Assembly (NCBI GenBank): GCA_002305015.1
Contig: DBPW01000029.1
Span: forward strand, 23,214-59,099
From: Bacteroidales bacterium UBA1410
GTDB lineage: Bacteria > Bacteroidota > Bacteroidia > Bacteroidales > Dysgonomonadaceae
Reading direction: 5' to 3'
DNA: 35,886 nt
The position numbers and the translations under genes were made by a program. The first letter of the stretch is position 1. Each line of letters begins with the position of its first letter. Under the pieces are notes generated by a model, which worked only from the letters and a program-made list of their open reading frames with translations, had not been told where the DNA came from and ran no database searches. Below, piece by piece: positions 24,831 to 32,565 of the stretch.

Positions 24831-26108
24831 TTATGCACCGAAATCGTCAAACATGAGCATTTCGGGAGGAACACCCAAATCGTCGAGCATGCGTTTTACG
24901 GCATTGGCCATCGGACCCGGTCCGCACATATAATACTCAATTTCTTCGGGTTCTTCGTGGAATTTCAGGTAAGTTTCGTAAATTACCTGATGAACAAATC
25001 CCGGTGTGTATTTTACTCCTGCTGCATCGGCTTCCGGATCAGGACGGTCGAGAGCCAAATGGAAGGAAAAGTTAGGAAATTCTTTTTCCAATGCCCAGAA
25101 ATCTTCCAAATAGAATGCCTCATTCAACGCCCTTGCTCCATAGAAGTACGACATTTTGCGGTCGGTTGTATGCAACGTTTTGGTCATGTGCATAATTTGA
25201 GAGCGCAACGGTGCCATACCTGCACCTCCTCCAATCCACATCATTTCGCGTTTGCTGTTGTATATCGGATGGAATTCGCCATAAGGCCCCGACATTTTTA
25301 CTTTATCTCCCGGTTTCAAGGTAAAGATATAAGAAGAGGCAATACCCGGTTTCACATTCATCCATTTGCCCGTTGCTCTGTCAATGGGAGGAGTGGCAAT
25401 ACGGACGTTGAGCTTGATAATATCTCCTTCGGCAGGATAATTAGCCATAGAGTAGGCACGAACGGTTTCTTCTTCGTTTTTTACCGAAAGGCTCCACATA
25501 TTCATTCGGTCCCATTCGGGTTTGTATTTTTCGTCGATAATCATATCCGAAAAATGAATGGTATCGTAAGGCGGTATTTTGATTTGACAGTACGATCCGG
25601 GTTCGAAATCCAATCGTTCACCCTCCGGAAGTTTTACTACAAATTCTTTAATAAAAGATGCTACGTTTCGATTGGAAACGACTTCGCACTCCCATTCTTT
25701 TATACCGAATACCGATTCGGGAATGATGATGGATAGATTTTCTTTCACTTTCAGCTGACAACTCAGTCTCCAGTGCTCCATTTGTTCTTTACGAGAGAAA
25801 TGTCCTTTTTCCGTAGGAAGAATTTCACCTCCGCCTTCTATCACACGGCAACGACATTGTCCGCATGTTCCGCTTCCTCCACAAGCTGATGAAAGAAATA
25901 TATTTTGCGCTTGCAGTGCATTCAGCAGTGTAACCCCCATAGGAGCCGTTATCTTTTTACTGTTGTTTATCGTGATTTCCACACTGCCGGAAGGCATCAG
26001 CTTCGCTTTGGCATACAGTATAACTATTACGAGAATAAGAATAATCAAGAGAAAGATCACCACACTCGTTATAATCGTTAATCCTCCCGCACTCAATAAC
26101 ACACTCAT
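24831..26108 (-). CDS. nqrF: Na+-translocating NADH:quinone reductase subunit F
   Basis: A 425-residue NqrF, the NADH-oxidising entry subunit of Na+-NQR. One N-terminal membrane helix (about 10-32) is followed by a ferredoxin domain with cysteines 76, 82, 85 and 117 (CGGSGTCGQC and LSCQLK), the same spacing as Cys70/76/79/111 of the Vibrio cholerae subunit. The FAD domain includes RAYSMANYP, and the NADH domain includes MWIGGGAGMAPLRSQI and YMCGPGPM. It ends the nqrABCDEF operon, 48 bp after nqrE. No clear terminator follows before the leu/ilv promoter. Confidence 0.96.
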   Translation of the reverse strand: MSVLLSAGGLTIITSVVIFLLIILILVIVILYAKAKLMPSGSVEITINNSKKITAPMGVTLLNALQAQNIFLSSACGGSGTCGQCRCRVIEGGGEILPTEKGHFSRKEQMEHWRLSCQLKVKENLSIIIPESVFGIKEWECEVVSNRNVASFIKEFVVKLPEGERLDFEPGSYCQIKIPPYDTIHFSDMIIDEKYKPEWDRMNMWSLSVKNEEETVRAYSMANYPAEGDIIKLNVRIATPPIDRATGKWMNVKPGIASSYIFTLKPGDKVKMSGPYGEFHPIYNSKREMMWIGGGAGMAPLRSQIMHMTKTLHTTDRKMSYFYGARALNEAFYLEDFWALEKEFPNFSFHLALDRPDPEADAAGVKYTPGFVHQVIYETYLKFHEEPEEIEYYMCGPGPMANAVKRMLDDLGVPPEMLMFDDFGA

Positions 26109-26156
26109 ATTTATGTATTTAATTTATTTGAAAATGCTGTTTATATGTTGGTACTC

Positions 26157-26771
26157 TTAAATATTGATTCCGGAAAAGCTCATGAACCCGATAGCCATAA
26201 GCGAGGTAAGAATGAACGTAATGCCCAATCCTTTTAAGGGTTTTGGCACATCGGAATATTCCAGCTTTTCCCGTATTGCCGCCATACCTACAATAGCCAT
26301 CATCCAACCGATACCCGATCCGAAAGCATAGGCAGTTGCCGTTCCAATATTAGGAAATTCGCGTTGTTGCATAAATAATGAACCCCCTAAAATGGCACAG
26401 TTAACGGCAATTAACGGCAAAAATATTCCCAGGGAATGGTAAAGTGACGGAGAAAACCGCTCGATTACCATTTCTACCAATTGGGTGAACGACGCGATTA
26501 CGGCAATGAAAATGATCAAGCTGAAAACGCTGAGATCGATGTCGGCAAATTCTTCACCGAGCCACGAAAGCGCACCCGGTTTCAAGATATAATTTTCAAG
26601 CAAATAATTTATCGGTAATGTCAGCACAAGCACAAAAGTGACTGCGATTCCCAATCCAACTGCTGTTTTTACGTTTTTCGATACTGCCAGAAACGAACAC
26701 ATACCCAAAAAGTATGCGAAAATCATGTTATCGACAAATATCGACTTTACAATCAGACTAATAGCATCCAT
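26157..26771 (-). CDS. nqrE: Na+-NQR subunit E
   Basis: A 204-residue membrane protein with about six helices. It belongs to the NqrDE/RnfAE family, inverted-topology partners in the membrane core. A Cys near residue 25 in FLGMCSFLAVSK and another in LIAVNCAILGGSLF match the cysteines that help hold the intramembrane iron-sulfur centre between NqrD and NqrE. It starts 33 bp after nqrD ends. Its length is normal. Confidence 0.95.
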   Translation of the reverse strand: MDAISLIVKSIFVDNMIFAYFLGMCSFLAVSKNVKTAVGLGIAVTFVLVLTLPINYLLENYILKPGALSWLGEEFADIDLSVFSLIIFIAVIASFTQLVEMVIERFSPSLYHSLGIFLPLIAVNCAILGGSLFMQQREFPNIGTATAYAFGSGIGWMMAIVGMAAIREKLEYSDVPKPLKGLGITFILTSLMAIGFMSFSGINI

Positions 26772-26804
26772 ATCAATATATCGAATTTAGTTGTTAGCAA
26801 TTCA

Positions 26805-27437
26805 TTAATTTGTTGTTTCCTGCAAGTCTTTATTTTTAGCCCGATGTATCCAGATAAGGCAGGCGATGAGAAGCAACGCCATAGGCGGAAGAATCATCAG
26901 TCCGTTATTCAGGTAACCGGCATCGTAAAACGATTGGGGGATTACCTTATACCCCATCAAGGTTCCCGAACCGAGCAATTCTCTGAAAAATCCCAATACT
27001 ACCAGAATCCATCCGTACCCCAGGCCGTTTCCGATTCCGTCGAGAAACGAAGCCCAAGGCCCGTTGCCCAACGCAAATGCTTCGAGACGTCCCATCAGAA
27101 TGCAGTTGGTTACAATCAACCCCACGAAAACCGATAATTGTTTGTTTACATCGTAAGCATATGCTTTAAGTATCTCGCTTACAATAGTTACCAACGAAGC
27201 CACAACCACCAGTTGCACGATGATGCGGATACGGTTTGGAATGGTTTTACGCAAAAGGGAAATGATTACGTTTCCGAAAGCCGTTACGATGGTTACGGCA
27301 ATAGCCATCACGATTGCCGGTTCGAGTTTGGATGTAACAGCCAACGATGAACAAATTCCCAACACTTGAACAAGAATGGGGTTGTTTTTATTTAGCGGAC
27401 CCAACAGAACCGCTTTTGTTTTGCTAGATAATGCCAT
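26805..27437 (-). CDS. nqrD: Na+-NQR subunit D
   Basis: A 210-residue integral membrane subunit, homologous to NqrE. The two conserved cysteines are in LGICSSLAVTSKLE and VTNCILMGRLEAFA and probably coordinate the shared [2Fe-2S] centre. It lies 14 bp downstream of nqrC. No anomalies in length or motifs. Confidence 0.95.
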   Translation of the reverse strand: MALSSKTKAVLLGPLNKNNPILVQVLGICSSLAVTSKLEPAIVMAIAVTIVTAFGNVIISLLRKTIPNRIRIIVQLVVVASLVTIVSEILKAYAYDVNKQLSVFVGLIVTNCILMGRLEAFALGNGPWASFLDGIGNGLGYGWILVVLGFFRELLGSGTLMGYKVIPQSFYDAGYLNNGLMILPPMALLLIACLIWIHRAKNKDLQETTN

Positions 27438-27451
27438 TTTCTTCCTGTTTT

Positions 27452-28189
27452 TTATTGTTCTCCGCTCTCATTTTTGTGAGCAGCATTCAACTTGAGTAAA
27501 AAGTTTTTGTATTCTCCAACGCTATTCAGAAGCATCGCGTTTACCCCTTTACTGGTGATGGTGCCTCCTGAAATGCCATCGACGTAATCTTGTCCTTCAA
27601 CTGTTTGTCCGGCTTTAACCACTGCGATGGATTTAAATTCTCCGTCCTTGATCAGTTGTTTTCCCTGAAAGCGGTTTCGGAAAGGAGGTTGAGCAATTTC
27701 CGCACCTAAACCCGGGGTTTCTCCGGCGTGGCTGAAATCGGCACCGTAAACCGTACTTCCATCTTCATCGATGGCTAAATATCCCCAGATAGGTCCCCAC
27801 AATCCTTTACCTGCCATCGGGATAACGTATTTTTTTGATCCGTCAATCTCGGCTTCAAAAACCGGTAATCCTTTGCTTTTATCTTTGGCAATGTCGGCAG
27901 TAAAAGCCGGATCGGTTGTTTTTGTTCCTTCGGAACCTTCTACTTTAGTTCCGTCAGGTCTGATCAGATAGGCGTTTTTGATGATTTCGTTGTATTTGTT
28001 TTCGGCCTCTTTTACATCGGCATCGATACGCAACGAACGAAGTATCTGCTGCATTTTATCGATTTCGACGTTTTTTGTTTGTTGTTTGCTCAACGATTGG
28101 TGGGTAAACGCCAATCCGATAGCAACAATAATCACCATTACTGAGGCATATAAGATGGTATATCCGTTTTTTTCCGTGTTCATATTCAT
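27452..28189 (-). CDS. nqrC: Na+-NQR subunit C (covalent FMN)
   Basis: A 245-residue subunit with one N-terminal membrane helix (about 10-30) and a periplasmic FMN-binding domain. The flavinylation motif reads DGISGGTITSKG, with Thr210 as the expected phosphoester attachment site (the equivalent Vibrio motif is SGAT). GETPGLGAEI is the other conserved block. FMN attachment needs an ApbE flavin transferase, which is not in this window. The gene is 9 bp after nqrB. Confidence 0.95.
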   Translation of the reverse strand: MNMNTEKNGYTILYASVMVIIVAIGLAFTHQSLSKQQTKNVEIDKMQQILRSLRIDADVKEAENKYNEIIKNAYLIRPDGTKVEGSEGTKTTDPAFTADIAKDKSKGLPVFEAEIDGSKKYVIPMAGKGLWGPIWGYLAIDEDGSTVYGADFSHAGETPGLGAEIAQPPFRNRFQGKQLIKDGEFKSIAVVKAGQTVEGQDYVDGISGGTITSKGVNAMLLNSVGEYKNFLLKLNAAHKNESGEQ

Positions 28190-28198
28190 CTGTTTTAT

Positions 28199-29434
28199 TT
28201 ACTTCCTTTTGTTGTTTCCGACCCTTTTTAGCCGTTGTTTAATGTTGGCGTCAATAACGTAGAAATCGATTAGCGGAGCAAAGGCATTCATCAACAATAT
28301 GGCAAGCATCATTCCTTCGGGATACCCGGGGTTGAAAATGCGAATGGTTACGGCAATCAAACCGATAAGGAATCCATATATCCATTTACCTTTTTCCGTT
28401 CTTGCCGACGTTACCGGATCGGTTGCCATGAAGACGGCACCAAAAGCAAATCCGCCCAAGAGAAAATGATAGTAAGCCGGCATTTCCATTGCGGCATTCA
28501 CTGCGAACAAATTGACCAGCGTAATGGTAAACAATCCGCCAAGGAATACGGAGAGCATGGTTTTCCAACTTCCCACTCCGGTGGAAATGAGCAGAATTGC
28601 ACCCAACAAAATGGCAAAAGTGGAAACTTCACCTACCGATCCCGGAATGAATCCCCAGAACATATCGCTCAGGCTGAGCGGCTGTCCCGTTACGCCTGTA
28701 AACGAAAACGAAGCAAAATGAGAAGCATCGGTAGTCGCCAATTGGGTTAAAGGTGTGGCACCCGAGAAACCGTCTACGGTTTTTGCAACCCCGTCTACCA
28801 TTTCGGGACGTCCCATTCCAAGTGCACTTCCGGTGCGGACAAAAACCTTATCGCCCGACATTTTGGAAGGGTAGGAGAAAAACAGAAAAGCACGTGCGAT
28901 CAATGCAACGTTGAAAATGTTGTACCCCGTTCCTCCAAACACTTCTTTTGCAAAAATAACGGCAAAAGCGGTTGCCACAGCAACCATCCATAGCGGGGTG
29001 TCGATGGGGAGAATCATCGGAATAAGAATGCCGGTAACCAGAAACCCTTCGGCTATTTCTTCGCCTTTCATCTGGGCAACGGTAAACTCGATTCCCAAAC
29101 CAACCACATAGGAAACAATGATCTGAGGCAAAACTGCCAACAATCCGTAAAAGAAACGGGTCCAGAAGCCCACTTCCATTCCAATGGCCATGTAATGCTG
29201 AAGCCCTACGTTGTACATGCCGAAAAGTAATGCCGGCATCAATGCAAGGACGACAATAATCATCGTACGTTTTGAATCACGGGCATCGTGAATATGTACG
29301 CCTGATTTCGAAGTCGTATTGGGAACAAAGAGAAACGATTCGAATCCTTCATAAACGGAATGTAGCCAATGGTACTTTCCGCCTTCTTCGAAATTAGGCC
29401 TTATTTTATCGAAATAATTTCTTAACGCTTTCAA
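28199..29434 (-). CDS. nqrB: Na+-NQR subunit B (covalent FMN, Na+ channel core)
   Basis: A 411-residue membrane subunit with about ten helices that forms the core of the sodium pathway. The covalent FMN site is Thr227 in DGFSGATPLTQL. The N-terminal cytosolic stretch includes HDARDSKRTMIIV. It is downstream of nqrA by 38 bp and upstream of nqrC. The complex couples NADH oxidation by menaquinone to Na+ export, giving the cell a sodium gradient. Confidence 0.95.
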   Translation of the reverse strand: MKALRNYFDKIRPNFEEGGKYHWLHSVYEGFESFLFVPNTTSKSGVHIHDARDSKRTMIIVVLALMPALLFGMYNVGLQHYMAIGMEVGFWTRFFYGLLAVLPQIIVSYVVGLGIEFTVAQMKGEEIAEGFLVTGILIPMILPIDTPLWMVAVATAFAVIFAKEVFGGTGYNIFNVALIARAFLFFSYPSKMSGDKVFVRTGSALGMGRPEMVDGVAKTVDGFSGATPLTQLATTDASHFASFSFTGVTGQPLSLSDMFWGFIPGSVGEVSTFAILLGAILLISTGVGSWKTMLSVFLGGLFTITLVNLFAVNAAMEMPAYYHFLLGGFAFGAVFMATDPVTSARTEKGKWIYGFLIGLIAVTIRIFNPGYPEGMMLAILLMNAFAPLIDFYVIDANIKQRLKRVGNNKRK

Positions 29435-29472
29435 TGTATTTTGTTTTTTTAAATGTTACACTAATCAACTAA

Positions 29473-30831
29473 TCATTCCATTTCTTTATAAAGCATATCC
29501 AGTCCTGTGCGGACGATTTTCTGAAGTTCCAATTTGGAGGTATCTACAAATTCGCACAGCGCAAAATCTTCGGGAGCTACTTCGTAAATACCCAAATTCT
29601 CCATTTTATCGATATTGAATGCAATGATGGCTTTGATCAACTGTTCGGGAAAAATATCCATCGGGAATACTTTATCGTATTCGTTCGACATAATGATCGC
29701 GCGTTGTCCTCCCTTAATTCGGGCATCGAGCCGGAATTTTTTATGTGGATTGGGTTTAAGATGAGGATACGTGCACCCGGCACTGTATCGGTTGGGCGAC
29801 AGCGATGCCCATCCCAGCGGTTCGACTACCTCTTTCCCTTCGGGAATAACCGTAACCTGCGAATGGTATGCTCGCAGCACGCCGTTTTCGTCGATTTTTG
29901 TTCCCGTGAGCGGGTTACCACTGATATACCGTAATGTGATTCCTTCCGTAACGTTGTTTCGGAAAATAGAAGTCAGTTCCGTTCCGATGCACATTTTATA
30001 ATATCCGGTTTGCTTAACTTCGGAACCGGTAAGGGCAACAATGCGGGTCAAATCTACCACTCCTTTATTAAAGAGTCTGCCGATTATTGCTACATCCAAG
30101 GCGTTCAACGTCCAAACCGTTTCTCCTCGATTGATGGGCGAAAGATGATTGATTTGTACGCCCACATTGCCTGAAGGATGGGGACCCTCAAACTCGTTGA
30201 TAATTACATTTTTTGCATTACGCAGACCCTTGTTTGTTGTCTTCGGACTGATGGAAAGATATACTTTCCCTGCTGTAAGCTTAGTCAACGCATCCAGGCC
30301 GGTTTGAAGATCACCTTCTTGTCCTTCAAGAATGAAATCGTAAGAAGGAGCGAGCGGAGCCGTGTCAAAGCCCGTCACGAAAATATCGCGCGGAGCTTTG
30401 TTGGGATTAGCGATCAGATCATACGGGCGTTGCTTGATCAGGAACCAAATGCCGGCATCCAGAATCGATTTTTTTACTTCGTCCGATGATAAGGAAGTAA
30501 CGTCTTTCTTTCCAAAATCTTCATACTGAATTTCTTTATCCGCTTGTACGGTAAAATGGAGAATCCTGCGTTTTTCTCCTCGTTCGATGGCAGTTACCAC
30601 ACCGCTTACAGGTGAAGCAAACAACATCTCGGGATGTCGTTTCTCGTAAAACAAGGCGCTCCCTGCTTTCACCCGATCATTCACTTTTACGGCTACTTTG
30701 GGGGTGATACCGTGAAAATCTTCAGGACAGACTTTTACAAATTCACTCGTGACCGTACCGCGAAACACTTCGTCGGGTTCTCCCAACAAAGGAATTTGTA
30801 AGCCTTTCTTAATTAGTATTCGATCAGCCAT
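29473..30831 (-). CDS. nqrA: Na+-NQR subunit A
   Basis: A 452-residue peripheral subunit, related to RnfC, that caps NqrB on the cytosolic side and takes part in quinone interaction. Recognisable blocks are KKGLQIPLLGEPDE at the start, ITPKVAVKVNDRVKAGSALF (a lipoyl/biotinyl-like fold), GPHPSGNVGVQINHLSPI and FPEQLIKAI. It heads the operon nqrABCDEF on the minus strand, with a -7 promoter box at 30941-30948. The length is typical. Confidence 0.95.
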   Translation of the reverse strand: MADRILIKKGLQIPLLGEPDEVFRGTVTSEFVKVCPEDFHGITPKVAVKVNDRVKAGSALFYEKRHPEMLFASPVSGVVTAIERGEKRRILHFTVQADKEIQYEDFGKKDVTSLSSDEVKKSILDAGIWFLIKQRPYDLIANPNKAPRDIFVTGFDTAPLAPSYDFILEGQEGDLQTGLDALTKLTAGKVYLSISPKTTNKGLRNAKNVIINEFEGPHPSGNVGVQINHLSPINRGETVWTLNALDVAIIGRLFNKGVVDLTRIVALTGSEVKQTGYYKMCIGTELTSIFRNNVTEGITLRYISGNPLTGTKIDENGVLRAYHSQVTVIPEGKEVVEPLGWASLSPNRYSAGCTYPHLKPNPHKKFRLDARIKGGQRAIIMSNEYDKVFPMDIFPEQLIKAIIAFNIDKMENLGIYEVAPEDFALCEFVDTSKLELQKIVRTGLDMLYKEME

Positions 30832-30940
30832 ATATTTAAAAATAAATAACCCTGTTATTTTTTCTGATTAACCTATTACAAATCAATTAATTTATTATAG
30901 ACGAAGCTTTTTTTTGCAAATAAATTTATTGATTAAAGCG

Positions 30941-30948
30941 CAAAGTTA
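30941..30948 (-). promoter_or_regulatory. -7 box of the nqr operon promoter
   Basis: TAACTTTG (30948-30941, minus strand) matches TAnnTTTG exactly, 110 bp upstream of nqrA. A TTTG lies only 16 nt upstream of it, shorter than normal, so the -33 element is uncertain. The surrounding 273-bp gap is AT-rich and shared with the divergent GH125 gene. Confidence 0.5.
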
Positions 30949-31052
30949 TACTTTTTTCTCTCGACAAAAGAAAAAATACCGAGAAATTACAGAAAAAAAT
31001 CTTTATTTGTTGTGTCTCCCGTCTTTTCTTTTCATCGGAAAGTGGTTTTTTG

Positions 31053-31060
31053 TATCTTAG
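31053..31060 (+). promoter_or_regulatory. Possible -7 box of the GH125-GH92 promoter
   Basis: TATCTTAG differs from TAnnTTTG at one position and lies 45 bp upstream of the GH125 start. A TTTC in place of TTTG sits 19 nt upstream. Weak but well placed. Confidence 0.35.
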
Positions 31061-31104
31061 CCGACAAATTTATCCATCTTCATCTATAAAATTTATAAAA
31101 ATAT

Positions 31105-32553
31105 ATGACAACACGCAGGAATTTCCTCAAAAAAAGCGGAATAGGAATTGCCGCTTTGGCTGTGAAACCGGCTTGGGCAACGTCTTCTTTATTCGAAACC
31201 GCTCAACAGCGGGTGTATACATCGAAACGACCGTCTCCCGAAAATCGTAAATTTACTTCTAAAGCAGTGGAAGAAACCATTGCAAGAGTAAAATCGAAAA
31301 TCAACGATCCCAAATTGCGTTGGATGTTCGAAAACTGTTTCCCGAATACGCTGGATACTACGGTAAATTTTAGGATGAGAAACGGAAAACCGGATACATT
31401 TGTGATTACGGGCGACATCAATGCCATGTGGTTACGTGATTCTTCGGCTCAGGTTTGGCCTTATCTTCCGCTAACGAAACAGGATGCCCATCTTCGTGAG
31501 ATGATTGCCGGTGTAATTAACCGGCAAACGCAGTGCATTTTGATCGACCCTTATGCGAATGCATTCAATTTCGAGCCCAAACCCGATGGCGAATGGATGA
31601 GCGATAAAACCGATATGAAACCCATGCTGCATGAACGCAAATGGGAGATCGATTCGCTTTGCTATCCCATTCGCTTGGCATATAATTACTGGAAAACGGC
31701 CGGCGATGCATCGGTTTTCGATACCGATTGGAGAAAGGCAATGGCGTTGGTTGTAAAGACTTTTAAAGAGCAACAGCGTAAAAATGGGTTGGGACCTTAT
31801 CGCTTTTTGCGGGTTACCGACAGAGCGCTCGATACGGTACCCAACGACGGGTATGGCCATCCGGTAAATCCTGTAGGTCTCATATTTTCTGCTTTTCGCC
31901 CTTCCGACGATGCCACAACATTCGGATTCCTCGTTCCTTCCAATAAGTTTGCCATTGTATCATTGCGTCAATTGGCCGAAATCTCGGAAAGCGTGACCCG
32001 CGATAACCCATTTGCCGATGAATGTCGCGCGTTGGCCGATGAAGTGGAAACGGCCCTAAAAAAATATGCCATCGTAGAACATCCCCTTTATGGAAAAGTC
32101 TATGCTTTTGAGGTGGATGGTTTCGGGAATGCCTATTTTATGGACGATGCCAACGTGCCAAGCCTGTTGGCGATGCCTTATCTGAACACTATCGATAGAA
32201 ACGATCCCGTTTATCAGCATACCCGCCAACTGGTATTGAGCAAGAATAATCCCTATTTTTTCAAGGGAAAAGCCGCAGAAGGAATTGGGGGACCACATAT
32301 CGGATACGACATGATTTGGCCGATGAGCATCATCATGCGCGCACAAACCGGCAGCGATGACGAGGAAATCGCCTATTGTCTTAAAATGCTTCGCGATACG
32401 GATGCTGATACCGGATTCATGCACGAATCTTTTCATAAAGATGATCCTTCCAAATTCACGCGCAGCTGGTTTGCTTGGGCAAATACGTTGTTTGGCGAGT
32501 TAATCCTGAAGCTGGAAAAAGAAGGGAAAATCGATTTGTTGAATTCGCTTTAA
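31105..32553 (+). CDS. GH125 exo-alpha-1,6-mannosidase
   Basis: A 482-residue GH125 (formerly DUF1237) protein. Known members remove non-reducing alpha-1,6-linked mannose and act in N-glycan breakdown. Family blocks are TVNFRMRNGKPDTFVITGDI followed by MWLRDSSAQVWPYLPL, WEIDSLCYPIRLAYNYWK, FRPSDDATTFGFLVPSN, and TGFMHESFHKDDP near the end. The N-terminus has a twin-arginine-like signal, TRRNFLKKSGIGIAAL, unlike the Sec-type leaders of the other glycosidases here; this suggests Tat export after folding. The gene is 12 bp before the GH92 gene, so the two are almost certainly co-transcribed. It is divergent from nqrA. Confidence 0.93.
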   Translation: MTTRRNFLKKSGIGIAALAVKPAWATSSLFETAQQRVYTSKRPSPENRKFTSKAVEETIARVKSKINDPKLRWMFENCFPNTLDTTVNFRMRNGKPDTFVITGDINAMWLRDSSAQVWPYLPLTKQDAHLREMIAGVINRQTQCILIDPYANAFNFEPKPDGEWMSDKTDMKPMLHERKWEIDSLCYPIRLAYNYWKTAGDASVFDTDWRKAMALVVKTFKEQQRKNGLGPYRFLRVTDRALDTVPNDGYGHPVNPVGLIFSAFRPSDDATTFGFLVPSNKFAIVSLRQLAEISESVTRDNPFADECRALADEVETALKKYAIVEHPLYGKVYAFEVDGFGNAYFMDDANVPSLLAMPYLNTIDRNDPVYQHTRQLVLSKNNPYFFKGKAAEGIGGPHIGYDMIWPMSIIMRAQTGSDDEEIAYCLKMLRDTDADTGFMHESFHKDDPSKFTRSWFAWANTLFGELILKLEKEGKIDLLNSL

Positions 32554-32565
32554 TAGAATAAGGTA

